In this document: piece after piece, positions 7,959-15,749 of the stretch
How positions within the stretch are numbered: position 1 is the stretch's first letter
Layout: each line of letters opens with the position of its first letter
NCBI RefSeq assembly: GCF_907177275.1
Contig: NZ_CAJSLV010000063.1
Coordinates: 36,525-100,524, forward strand
DNA length: 64,000 bases
Direction of reading: 5' to 3'
Source of the DNA: Actinacidiphila cocklensis
GTDB lineage: Bacteria; Actinomycetota; Actinomycetes; Streptomycetales; Streptomycetaceae
The notes under the pieces: model-generated
Seen by the model: only the letters and a program-made list of their open reading frames with translations
Database searches by the model: none
What the model was told of the DNA's origin: nothing
Program-made: the position numbers and the translations under genes

Positions 7959-9517
7959 CGCGCCCCGCCGCCCCCGGCACGTCCCCGGGTACGGACACAT
8001 CGCCGGGGGCGGACGCCCCCAAGGCGCCGGGCGCGGGCACGCACGCGGAACCGGGACTCGGCGCACGCGCCGTGTCGGGCGCGGACCCGAACACAGCGCC
8101 TGGGCCGGACGCCTCCGCCGCGCCGGGCGCGGATGCGCGGGTGGTCTGGGAGGCGGTGGGCTTCCGTGCGGAGGGGGGCAGCGGGCCGGTCACCTGGGGG
8201 CAGTTGCACATGTGGCACCCCATGCTCCGGTACGGTGCCGCGTTCGCGACGCTCAGCCTGCGGCAGGTGGTGCCGCTGGCCGCGCCCGGGGTGGCGCTGG
8301 GCGCGTGCCTGGACGCGATCCGGCGGCTGGTCGAGACGCACCCGGCGCTGCGTACCCGCTTCGCGGACCCCGCCGGTTCGGGCGACGTCCGGCAGGACGT
8401 CGCCGCCGAGGGTACGCATCTGGTCGAGGTGTACGAGCTGGGCGAGCACGCCTCGGACGGTGCGGTGGCCGCGGTCGCCGAGCGCCGCGGCCGGAAGCTG
8501 GCCACCGAGCCGTTCCGGCACGGCCACGAGTGGCCGGTCCGCTTCGGCGTCGTCTGCCGCGGCCGGCGGGTACGTGCCGTCACCCTGGTCTGCTCGCACG
8601 TGGCCTTCGACGCCTGGTCCGCCGACCTGGTCGGCACCGCGCTGCGCCGGCTCCTGACCGGGGAGCCCGGGCCCGCGCCCACCGGCGACGTATGGCAGCC
8701 GCTCGACCAGGCCGCCCACGAACGGTCCGAGCGCGGCCTCCGCGAGGACGCCCGCGCGATGCGGCACTGGCGCTCCCGGCTGGCCGAGGTCCCCGACACG
8801 GCACCGCGCCCCGCGTACGACCCGCCCGCCGCGCCGCCGATCCAGCAGTGGTGGGTCACCTCGAACGCCCTGGCCGCGGCATCGGTCACCCTCGCAGAAC
8901 GCACCCGCACCTCCACCTCGGCGGTGCTGCTGACGCTGGCCGCGACCGCGCTGTCCGCGATCCGCGGGCAGCGCACGGTGCCGCTGAAACTCATCGCGGG
9001 CAACCGCTTCACCGACCGGCAGCAGCGGCTCGCGTGCTCGGCGGCGCAGGACGGCCTGATGGTCTTCGAGCGCGCCGACGTGAGCCTCGACGACGCCGTG
9101 CGGGAGGTCTACCGCCGCTCGACCGGCGGCTACATGCGCGGCCAGTACAACCCGGACTCGCTGACCGCCCTCACCGCCGAGCTGAACGGCTCCCGCCGGC
9201 ACCCGCTCGACCTGACCGGTTACTTCAACGACGCCCGCCTCAGCCATGACTGGGCGCTTCCGCCGGGTCCCGCACGGCGCTCCGAGCGCGGGCCGGCGTT
9301 CGTGCGCGGCTACGACCGCAACGACATGAGCTTCTGCGTGGTGCTCGCCCAGCAGGGTCCCGACTGCCAGGTCTCCCTCCTGGCCGACACGCGCCGCCTG
9401 CCGGCGGACCGGATTCCGGGCGTACTGTCCGGGCTCGAATCCCTCCTGTGCGACGCCGCATGCCGCGAGCTTGCCCTCCACGACGTCCCCGAGGCCCTCG
9501 GCCTCCCCCCTGCGTAG
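7955..9517 (+). CDS. Stand-alone condensation-domain-like protein with altered active-site motif
   Basis: 520 aa. Residues 1-65 are a Pro/Ala/Gly/Thr-rich, probably disordered N-terminal tail. The remainder resembles one NRPS condensation domain. The family HHxxxDG motif appears as SHVAFDA: the second (catalytic) histidine and the aspartate are kept, but the first His is Ser and the Gly is Ala. A C-terminal-half signature (LDLTGYFNDARLSHDW) resembles the floor-loop region of the fold. It is the third gene of the coupled operon and the likely partner of the carrier protein. Since no thioesterase is present, it may catalyse the terminal or releasing bond, or an ester/amide bond to a non-carrier nucleophile. 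An inactive scaffold is also possible. Confidence 0.75.
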   Translation: MTRPAAPGTSPGTDTSPGADAPKAPGAGTHAEPGLGARAVSGADPNTAPGPDASAAPGADARVVWEAVGFRAEGGSGPVTWGQLHMWHPMLRYGAAFATLSLRQVVPLAAPGVALGACLDAIRRLVETHPALRTRFADPAGSGDVRQDVAAEGTHLVEVYELGEHASDGAVAAVAERRGRKLATEPFRHGHEWPVRFGVVCRGRRVRAVTLVCSHVAFDAWSADLVGTALRRLLTGEPGPAPTGDVWQPLDQAAHERSERGLREDARAMRHWRSRLAEVPDTAPRPAYDPPAAPPIQQWWVTSNALAAASVTLAERTRTSTSAVLLTLAATALSAIRGQRTVPLKLIAGNRFTDRQQRLACSAAQDGLMVFERADVSLDDAVREVYRRSTGGYMRGQYNPDSLTALTAELNGSRRHPLDLTGYFNDARLSHDWALPPGPARRSERGPAFVRGYDRNDMSFCVVLAQQGPDCQVSLLADTRRLPADRIPGVLSGLESLLCDAACRELALHDVPEALGLPPA

Positions 9518-9771
9518 GGGGCTACGCCCCCGGAGCGGCGCGCTCAGCCCCCACCGGGGCGCGGGTCGTCTCCGTCCCAAAGGGGCTGTTCGGTCCCGTG
9601 CCGGACCACCGGCCGGTGGGGGGGCTGAGCGCGCAGTTCCCCGCGCCCCTGTCAGGCACCCCCTGCCGAAGGGGCAGCCCACACCCACCGCGCCCGGCGG
9701 AAGCGCCCCCCTGCGCAAAGGGAGCCCCTGTCCCCCCGCGCCGGGGGGAGTGTGCCCTCCTGCTGACGGAG
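9518..9771. repeat. Intergenic repeat patch (Streptomyces-type dispersed elements)
   Basis: No credible gene. The segment is a mosaic of GC-rich inverted elements. GCGTAG-GGGG-CTACGC straddles the preceding stop codon (about 9513-9528). GCGCGCAGTTCCCCGCGCCCC (about 9631-9651) recurs in variant form near 24797 and 52760. Paired CCCC/GGGG tracts follow. The pattern resembles repeats scattered in Streptomyces intergenic regions and could also end transcription of the NRPS operon. Confidence 0.5.
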
Positions 9772-10890
9772 TCAGGTGCGGCGGGTGAGGAGCCAGGGCT
9801 CGATGACGCCGAGGCCGCGGACAGGGCGGCGCCACATCGGCTGCAGAGCGAAGCGGTACTTCTCCGAGTCCGCCGCCTCCACGTCCGCCTCCGAGAGCGG
9901 TGCCTCCCCCGCCTCGCCCAGCGCCTCCGCGAAGTCCCCGTCGACCAGGACGGCGTCCCGCGGCGCTATCGAGGTCAGGCGGGACGCCAGGTTCACCGTC
10001 GTACCGAACACGTCGCCCATCCGTGTGGTCACCGTGCCGAAGGCCATGCCCACCCGGAGCGCCGGCATGGTCTCGTCGCCGGTCATCGTCTCGATGAGCC
10101 GTATCCCGATCTCCGAGGCCGTCCCGGGGTCGTCGGCGACGAAGAGCACCTCGTCGCCGAGCGTCTTGATGAGCCGGCCCCCGTATGCGGCGACCTGGTC
10201 GGCGGCCGTGGTCTCGAACGCCTCGACCAGCTCGCCGAGCGCCTCCTCCTCCAGGCGCCGGGTGAGCCGGGTGAAGCCCACCAGGTCGGCGAAGCCGACG
10301 GCGAGCCGCCGGTCGACGGCCTCCTCGTCGTCGGACTGGACGACCCGGCTGGTGGCGGCCGCGACCTGGCGGCGCCACACGTAGATGAGGAACTCCTCCA
10401 GCTCCGGCAGCAGCAGCTCGACCAGCGGGTAGGCGACCTCCGCGCGGGTCATGCCCGGTTCCGGCGGCTCGGTGAGGCCTTCGAGGAAGGAGTCGGTCTG
10501 CCAGTCGGCGAGCCTGGCGGTGGTCTGGCCGGTGGAGCGGGCCACCTGGATGGCCATGGACTCCGACAGCAGTCCCGCCTCGACCAGGCCGGCCAGCCGC
10601 CGCAGCGCGAGGACGTCGGCCTCGGTGAGCGCCTTGGCCTGCCCGATGTCGGCGAAGCCCATGGCGCGCCAGAAGCGGGAGGCGAGGTCCATGGAGACGC
10701 CGGCGGTGCGGGCCGCCTGGAAGGGGGTGTAGCGGCGGGGTGCGCCGAGGATGAGCTGTTCGAGCCGCAGCGCCAGCGGATGCTCGCCGGTTTCCGTGAC
10801 GGCGTCGCCGTCCGGGTCGGCTTCCGTACCCGGATCGGCGTCGGACGGCTCGTCCGGAACGGGTGGGCCGCCCGGGTCGTCCACGCTCAC
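9772..10890 (-). CDS. cya: Class III adenylate cyclase
   Basis: Cytosolic class III cyclase (372 aa) making cAMP from ATP. Residues about 40-190 form a helical regulatory region conserved in the actinobacterial enzyme, which as I remember matches S. coelicolor Cya over long stretches. The cyclase homology domain follows with metal and substrate motifs FADLVGFTRL, KTLGDEVLF and the segment GDVFGTTVNLASRL. No transmembrane segment is seen. GTG 10890 is chosen because the sequence upstream of it lacks family similarity; another in-frame GTG is at 10956. In streptomycetes cAMP affects germination and development. The gene is the conserved boundary next to the NRPS locus. Confidence 0.88.
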   Translation of the reverse strand: MSVDDPGGPPVPDEPSDADPGTEADPDGDAVTETGEHPLALRLEQLILGAPRRYTPFQAARTAGVSMDLASRFWRAMGFADIGQAKALTEADVLALRRLAGLVEAGLLSESMAIQVARSTGQTTARLADWQTDSFLEGLTEPPEPGMTRAEVAYPLVELLLPELEEFLIYVWRRQVAAATSRVVQSDDEEAVDRRLAVGFADLVGFTRLTRRLEEEALGELVEAFETTAADQVAAYGGRLIKTLGDEVLFVADDPGTASEIGIRLIETMTGDETMPALRVGMAFGTVTTRMGDVFGTTVNLASRLTSIAPRDAVLVDGDFAEALGEAGEAPLSEADVEAADSEKYRFALQPMWRRPVRGLGVIEPWLLTRRT

Positions 10891-11026
10891 CGCCCGGCCC
10901 CTGAGGAACTCCTGCGCACAGCCCTTCCGATCATCGAGACGACGCAGCGAGACCACGATACGGCAGGTGTGCCGCAGCTCACTCTCACCGGGAGGCTGCG
11001 GCTCGCGTGGAGCTGGGCGAAGTGCG

Positions 11027-11926
11027 TCACCGGGAGGGCCGCAAGTGCACGACGTCGCCCGCGCCGACCGGCTGCTCGCCGTCGGGTCCTGCGATCACCA
11101 GCCGCCCGTCGCCGTCGACGGCGACCGCGGTGCCGGCCAGTTCCCGCCCGCCGGGCAGCTCCGCGCGCACCTGGCGGCCCAGGGTGGCGCAGCCGGCCGC
11201 GTAGGTCTGCTGGAGCCGGGAGGCGGCCGGGTCGCCGTCGGCCGCGCGCCAGGCGTCGTACCAGTCGGCCAGCGAGCGCAGGACGGCCCGCAGCAGCGGG
11301 TCGCGGTCGGTGCCCTGGGCGCCGGCCAGGGCGAGGGAGGTGGCGGTGGGCACGGGCAGTTCCGCCGCACGCAGCGAGACGTTCACGCCGATGCCGATGA
11401 CGACGCCGGACTCCCCGGTGCGCTCGGCGAGGATGCCGCCGGCCTTGCGCTCCTCGCCCTCGACGGTGACCAGCAGGTCGTTGGGCCATTTGAGTGCGGT
11501 GTCGACGCCGGCCACCCGGGACAGCGCGGTGGCGGTGGCGACCCCGGCCAGCAGCGGCAGCCAGCCCCAGCGGTGGACGGGCACGGGTTCGCGGACGGCC
11601 ACGGCCTCGCCGGCGACACCGCGGGACTCCGGGGCCGGCGCCTGCTCGCCGGGCCGGAGCAGCACCGAGAAGAACAGCCCGGAGCGTGCGGGGGCGGACC
11701 AGCGGCGGTCCAGCCGGCCGCGCCCGGCGGTCTGCTCCTCGGCGACCAGCACCGCGCCCTCGGCGGCGCCGGCGGCGGCCCGGGCGGCGAGGTCGCTGTT
11801 GGTGGAGCCGGTGGCCTCGACCACGTCGAGCGCGGTCCACAGCGATGTGGGGGTGACCACCGCGCGGCTCAGCGCCGCGGCGCTGAGCGGGGGTCGGTCG
11901 AGGTCGGACCAGCGGCTGGACGTCAT
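11027..11926 (-). CDS. birA: Biotin--[acetyl-CoA carboxylase] ligase
   Basis: Activates biotin to biotinyl-5'-AMP and attaches it to the biotin carboxyl carrier domain of acyl-CoA carboxylase. The ligand-binding motif GRGRLDRRW and the KWPND motif are present, with the small C-terminal SH3-like domain after about residue 245. At 299 aa it lacks the N-terminal helix-turn-helix of E. coli BirA, so it is a monofunctional ligase. It is divergent from the carboxylase beta-subunit gene, and its substrate, the biotinylated alpha subunit, is encoded at 15750. Confidence 0.93.
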   Translation of the reverse strand: MTSSRWSDLDRPPLSAAALSRAVVTPTSLWTALDVVEATGSTNSDLAARAAAGAAEGAVLVAEEQTAGRGRLDRRWSAPARSGLFFSVLLRPGEQAPAPESRGVAGEAVAVREPVPVHRWGWLPLLAGVATATALSRVAGVDTALKWPNDLLVTVEGEERKAGGILAERTGESGVVIGIGVNVSLRAAELPVPTATSLALAGAQGTDRDPLLRAVLRSLADWYDAWRAADGDPAASRLQQTYAAGCATLGRQVRAELPGGRELAGTAVAVDGDGRLVIAGPDGEQPVGAGDVVHLRPSR

Positions 11927-12066
11927 ACCTCCACCCTACGAGCGCGGGCGCCGGTGACACGCCGGGCCGCGGGGGTGCCCGGTCCGCGCGGGCGGGCGGT
12001 GGTGCAGTGTGGTGAACGCCGCAGTGCCGGTACCCGACAGTCGCCACTACGCTACGGAACACAGCG

Positions 12067-12081
12067 TTACTCACGAGTTAA
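12067..12081. promoter_or_regulatory. Imperfect dyad TTACTCACGAGTTAA upstream of pccB
   Basis: Near-palindrome in the birA-pccB intergenic region, about 80 bp before the pccB start and just downstream of a possible -10 box (TACGCT, about 12050). A related sequence, TACTCACGGGTAA, occurs at 15371-15383 in the gap upstream of the alpha subunit. The pattern resembles TetR-family lipid-regulator operators (TTACTnnnnAGTAA type), but that assignment is inference. Confidence 0.4.
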
Positions 12082-12160
12082 GAAGCGTCCGTTCGCAGCG
12101 GCTGGCTGCCAGCAGCCGTCGGGCGCGTCACCGCCGTCGAGAGCAGGAGAGCCGCCTCCC

Positions 12161-13750
12161 ATGGCCGAGCCGGACCACGACATCCACACGACCGCGGGCA
12201 AGCTCGCGGACCTGCGCCGCCGTATCGAGGAGGCGAACCACGCGGGCTCGGGCAAGGCGGTGGAAAAGCAGCACGCCAAGGGCAAGCTGACCGCCCGTGA
12301 GCGGATCGAACTGCTGCTGGACGACGACTCCTTCACCGAGCTGGACGAACTGGCCCGGCACCGCTCGACCAACTTCGGCCTGGAGGCCAACCGCCCTTAC
12401 GGGGACGGCGTCATCACCGGTTACGGCACCGTCGAGGGCCGCCCGGTCGCGGTCTTCTCGCAGGACTTCACGGTCTTCGGCGGCGCTCTCGGCGAGGTCT
12501 ACGGCGAGAAGATCGTCAAGGTGATGGACTTCGCGTTGAAGACCGGCTGCCCGGTGATCGGCATCAACGACTCGGGCGGCGCCCGCATCCAGGAGGGCGT
12601 CACCTCGCTCGGGATGTACGGCGAGATCTTCCGCCGCAACACCCATGCCTCGGGCGTGATCCCGCAGATCAGCCTGATCATGGGGCCGTGCGCGGGCGGC
12701 GCGGTCTACTCCCCCGCCATCACCGACTTCGTGGTGATGGTCGATCAGACGTCGCACATGTTCATCACGGGTCCCGACGTGATCAAGACGGTGACCGGCG
12801 AGGACGTCGGCATGGAGGAGCTGGGCGGCGCGCGCACCCACAACTCCACCTCGGGCAACGCCCATCACCTGGCCGGCGACGAGAAGGACGCCTTCGAGTA
12901 CGTCAAGGCGCTGCTGTCGTACCTGCCGAGCAACAACCTGGAGGAGGCGCCCTCCTTCGCCGCCGCGGCGGACCTGGCGGTCACCGCGGAGGACCTGGAG
13001 CTGGACACGCTGATCCCGGACTCGGCGAACCAGCCCTACGACATGCACAAGGTGATCGAGCACATCGTGGACGACGGGGAGTTCCTGGAGACCCAGGACC
13101 TCTTCGCGCCGAACATCATCACCGGCTTCGGGCGCGTCGAGGGCCGCCCGGTGGGTGTGGTGGCCAACCAGCCGCTGCAGTTCGCGGGCTGCCTGGACAT
13201 CAACGCGTCGGAGAAGGCCGCGCGCTTCGTCCGCACCTGCGACAGCTTCAACATCCCCGTGGTCACCTTCGTCGATGTCCCCGGTTTCCTCCCCGGCACC
13301 AGCCAGGAGTGGGACGGCATCATCAGGCGCGGCGCCAAACTGATCTACGCGTACGCGGAGGCCACGGTTCCGCTGATCACGATCATCACCCGCAAGGCGT
13401 ACGGCGGCGCCTACGACGTGATGGGCTCCAAGCACCTGGGCGCGGACCTCAACCTGGCCTGGCCCACGGGCCAGATCGCCGTGATGGGCGCGCAGGGCGC
13501 CGTCAACATCCTGCACCGCCGCACCCTCGCCCAGGTCGGCAGCCCGCAGGCCGCGGACGAGCTGCGCCAGCAGCTCGTCACCGACTACGAGGACACCCTG
13601 CTCAACCCTTACATCGCCGCGGAGCGGGGTTACGTGGACGCGGTCATCGCGCCCTCGCAGACCCGCGCGCAGCTGGTGAAGGCGCTGCGGACGCTGCGCA
13701 ACAAGCGGGAGAGCCTGCCGCCGAAGAAGCACGGCAACATCCCGCTGTAG
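12161..13750 (+). CDS. pccB: Acyl-CoA carboxylase beta (carboxyltransferase) subunit, propionyl-CoA type
   Basis: 529 aa, normal length for an actinobacterial PccB. Transfers carboxyl from biotin to propionyl-CoA and/or acetyl-CoA, giving methylmalonyl-CoA or malonyl-CoA. Both crotonase-fold halves are present with oxyanion glycine motifs (NDSGGARIQEG with GPCAGGAVYSP in the N half; VPGFLPGTSQEW with RKAYGGAYDVM in the C half). The Asp that sets acyl-chain specificity in PccB (D422) cannot be assigned safely by eye. ATG 12161 follows an AGGAG site, and the longer open frame upstream is not coding. The epsilon-subunit gene follows 34 bp downstream, probably in one transcript. Confidence 0.95.
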   Translation: MAEPDHDIHTTAGKLADLRRRIEEANHAGSGKAVEKQHAKGKLTARERIELLLDDDSFTELDELARHRSTNFGLEANRPYGDGVITGYGTVEGRPVAVFSQDFTVFGGALGEVYGEKIVKVMDFALKTGCPVIGINDSGGARIQEGVTSLGMYGEIFRRNTHASGVIPQISLIMGPCAGGAVYSPAITDFVVMVDQTSHMFITGPDVIKTVTGEDVGMEELGGARTHNSTSGNAHHLAGDEKDAFEYVKALLSYLPSNNLEEAPSFAAAADLAVTAEDLELDTLIPDSANQPYDMHKVIEHIVDDGEFLETQDLFAPNIITGFGRVEGRPVGVVANQPLQFAGCLDINASEKAARFVRTCDSFNIPVVTFVDVPGFLPGTSQEWDGIIRRGAKLIYAYAEATVPLITIITRKAYGGAYDVMGSKHLGADLNLAWPTGQIAVMGAQGAVNILHRRTLAQVGSPQAADELRQQLVTDYEDTLLNPYIAAERGYVDAVIAPSQTRAQLVKALRTLRNKRESLPPKKHGNIPL

Positions 13751-13784
13751 CCGGAGCGCAGGACACTGCAGAAAGGAGCGACCC

Positions 13785-14003
13785 GTGGTGATCAAGGTGG
13801 AGCGCGGCAGGCCGACGCCGGAGGAGCTGGCCGCCGTCGTGGCGCTGGTCCAGGCGCGGGCCGCGGCACTCGACGCCGAGGAGGACGGCCCGGTGGGCCG
13901 GCCCGCCGGCTGGTCGGCCCCGGCCCGCAACCTCCCCCGGGCGCTGCCCCGCCCGGCCCCCGGCACGTGGCGGATGTCCGCGTGGCCGGGTGGTCCGGCC
14001 TGA
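13785..14003 (+). CDS. accE: Acyl-CoA carboxylase epsilon subunit
   Basis: 72-aa small accessory subunit found in actinobacterial acyl-CoA carboxylases, where it stabilises the alpha-beta complex. The N-terminal RGRPTPEELAAVVALV helix, the alanine-rich middle and a conserved C-terminal Trp-containing tail (W near 66 and 70) fit the family. The start is GTG 13785 (a second GTG is at 13788) behind AAAGGAG. Its stop codon lies inside a 22-bp perfect palindrome. Confidence 0.9.
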   Translation: MVIKVERGRPTPEELAAVVALVQARAAALDAEEDGPVGRPAGWSAPARNLPRALPRPAPGTWRMSAWPGGPA

Positions 14004-14019
14004 GTACGCGTACTCAGGC
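13998..14019. promoter_or_regulatory. 22-bp perfect palindrome over the accE stop codon
   Basis: Two 11-bp arms (GCCTGAGTACG and CGTACTCAGGC) meet without a spacer. The element starts 5 bp before the accE stop codon and ends 34 bp before the next small gene. With no loop it is a poor terminator, and it looks more like a dimeric-protein binding site controlling the small gene or maf. Function unknown. Confidence 0.5.
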
Positions 14020-14052
14020 GCCGCGACGTCGCCCCGGAGCAACCTGGGGGAC

Positions 14053-14187
14053 ATGTTGTGGCCGGAAGATCAACGCGAAGAGCACTCAGCGGAGATGCGC
14101 CACGCACTGAAGATGCTGCGGCGGGCGATGCTGGTCGCCGCGCTGGTCGCGGGCGTCCTGATGGCCTTCGCGACCTTCCGGGTGTGA
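14053..14187 (+). CDS. Small single-pass membrane protein, unknown function
   Basis: 44 aa. A charged N-terminal segment (WPEDQREEHSAEMRHALKMLRR) precedes one hydrophobic helix (MLVAALVAGVLMAFATF) near the C-terminus. GGGGGA immediately precedes the ATG; TTG 14056 is an alternative start. It lies between accE and maf, a position where I remember a comparable small protein in S. coelicolor. No function can be inferred from the sequence. Confidence 0.65.
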   Translation: MLWPEDQREEHSAEMRHALKMLRRAMLVAALVAGVLMAFATFRV

Positions 14188-14283
14188 CGGTGCCGGGCCT
14201 GCGGGCCGGTGCGGGAACCGGGTGCGGGGTGCGGGAACCGGGTGCGGCGCCCGGCTGTCGGTGGCGCTCCCTACGATGGTGCG

Positions 14284-14892
14284 ATGACCTCGACTGCCCG
14301 CGTGCTCGTCCTCGCCTCCGCATCGCCCGCCAGGCTCGGCCTGCTGAAGCAGGCGGGGTTCGACCCGCGGGTCGTGGTCAGCGGGGTGGACGAGGACGCG
14401 ATCAGCGCGGACAGCCCCGCCGAGCTGGCCCGGGTGCTCGCCGAGGCGAAGGCGGCGGCGGTGGCGTCGGGCGGCATGCTGGACGGCGGCGAGATCGTCG
14501 TGGGCTGCGACTCGGTACTCGACCTGGGCGGCGAGGCGCTGGGCAAGCCCGCGGACGCCGCGGAGGCCACCGCCCGCTGGCAGGCCATGCGCGGCCGTAC
14601 CGGGGTGCTGCGGACCGGCCACTGCGTGATCGACACGGCGAGCGGCCGCCAGGTGTCGGCGACGGCGTCCACCAGCGTGCGCTTCGGCACCCCTGACGAC
14701 GAGGAGGTCGCCGCCTACGTGGCCAGCGGTGAACCGCTGTACGTGGCGGGCGCCTTCACCCTGGACGGCCGCTCCGCGCCCTTCGTGGACGGCGTCGACG
14801 GCGACCCGGGCAACGTCATCGGCCTGTCGCTGCCGCTGCTGCGCTCGCTGCTCGCCGACCTCGGCGTGCGGATCACGGACCTGTGGACGTAG
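14284..14892 (+). CDS. maf: Maf-family nucleotide pyrophosphatase
   Basis: 202 aa. Maf/HAM1-superfamily house-cleaning enzyme that hydrolyses non-canonical NTPs (or dTTP/UTP) to the monophosphate. The N-terminal phosphate-binding signature LASASPARLGLL, the central GCDSVLDLGGEALGKP and the YVAGAFTLDGR region are all present. The start is ATG 14284; the open frame begins earlier in low-complexity sequence. The 3' end overlaps the convergent membrane-protein gene by 20 bp. Confidence 0.92.
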   Translation: MTSTARVLVLASASPARLGLLKQAGFDPRVVVSGVDEDAISADSPAELARVLAEAKAAAVASGGMLDGGEIVVGCDSVLDLGGEALGKPADAAEATARWQAMRGRTGVLRTGHCVIDTASGRQVSATASTSVRFGTPDDEEVAAYVASGEPLYVAGAFTLDGRSAPFVDGVDGDPGNVIGLSLPLLRSLLADLGVRITDLWT

Positions 14893-15331
14893 CCGGGGCG
14901 CCGGGCGGGGCGGGCGGGGTGGCGGCGGGGGCGTCGCCGCGGTCCTCGGGGGCGTAGAGGAGCAGGGTGCCGACCAGCAGGCCGAGCACCAGCATCAGCA
15001 CGACGAAGGCGTACCAGCCGACGAGGCCGACCACGATCGCGCCGAGGACGCCGTGGACGACGGCGCAGACGATGAGCACGATCCGGCCCACCCGGCCCGA
15101 CATGCGGTCGTGCAGCGCGATACGGGCCACCAGGACCGCGCAGGCGATCAGGAAGAGGGCGAAGATCCCGCCGCCCGCCCACGATCCGGCGGCCATGGCG
15201 TCGGGGTCGAGCCCGCCCAGTGACATCTTCTGGTGGCGTACGGCCAGGCCGAGTATCCAGTTCACGAAGGCGATCGCGAGGGCTTCGAGCACCAGGACCA
15301 CGGCCGTGCCGACGGCTATACCTCTGCGCAC
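14873..15331 (-). CDS. Four-TM integral membrane protein, unknown function
   Basis: 152 aa with four predicted membrane helices (about residues 4-27, 48-72, 81-103, 105-127) and a short proline/alanine-rich cytoplasmic tail. The GTG start at 15331 has a GGAGG-type site upstream. It converges on maf with a short 3' overlap. No catalytic motif is visible. Confidence 0.8.
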   Translation of the reverse strand: MRRGIAVGTAVVLVLEALAIAFVNWILGLAVRHQKMSLGGLDPDAMAAGSWAGGGIFALFLIACAVLVARIALHDRMSGRVGRIVLIVCAVVHGVLGAIVVGLVGWYAFVVLMLVLGLLVGTLLLYAPEDRGDAPAATPPAPPGAPATSTGP

Positions 15332-15749
15332 TTCTCCCCCTCCGGCGGCCTGTTCGTGCGCGTCGCAGGCTACTCACGGGTAAGAGACCCGGCAAGGGGC
15401 CGCGCAACGCCGGACCCCCGGCAGGCGCCCGCGGACGCCCGACACGCGGTCACCCGCCGTGCGGCCGTCACTCTTTCAGGCACACCGGTCAGCAAAGTTT
15501 GCGTGCACTATTCGTGGGGTTTCTACAAAAGAACGTCAGCCCGGTGCGGGGAGTTCGAGCGAGATGTCCCCCACACCCGGTAGTGCGGGACATGGGCGGG
15601 AGCAGGGCCGTACCGTGGACTGAGCAGGCGTTCACGGGTTGTTGTGGCCCTTGGATCACCCTCCGTGTGGGCAAGCTCACGTGCAGGGGTGCCTCGGCAT
15701 CAAGTGTGGCCAGTACCTAAACTCGGCTTGTTTCATGGAGGGAGCCATC
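15332..15749. promoter_or_regulatory. Long upstream region of the accA gene
   Basis: A 418-bp gap with no convincing gene. It contains CTACTCACGGGTAAGAG (15370-15386), related to the dyad in front of pccB. The AT-richer stretch 15495-15535 may be an upstream promoter. TACCTAAACT at about 15715-15724 is a candidate -10 region close to the gene. The accA start (GTG 15750) has GGAGGGA at 15737-15743. Confidence 0.35.

Noticed and set aside
15639..15749. Longer accA product starting at 15639
   Set aside because: The in-frame codons upstream of 15750 have no similarity to the family and lie in the promoter region. GGAGGGA is correctly spaced only for the GTG at 15750.
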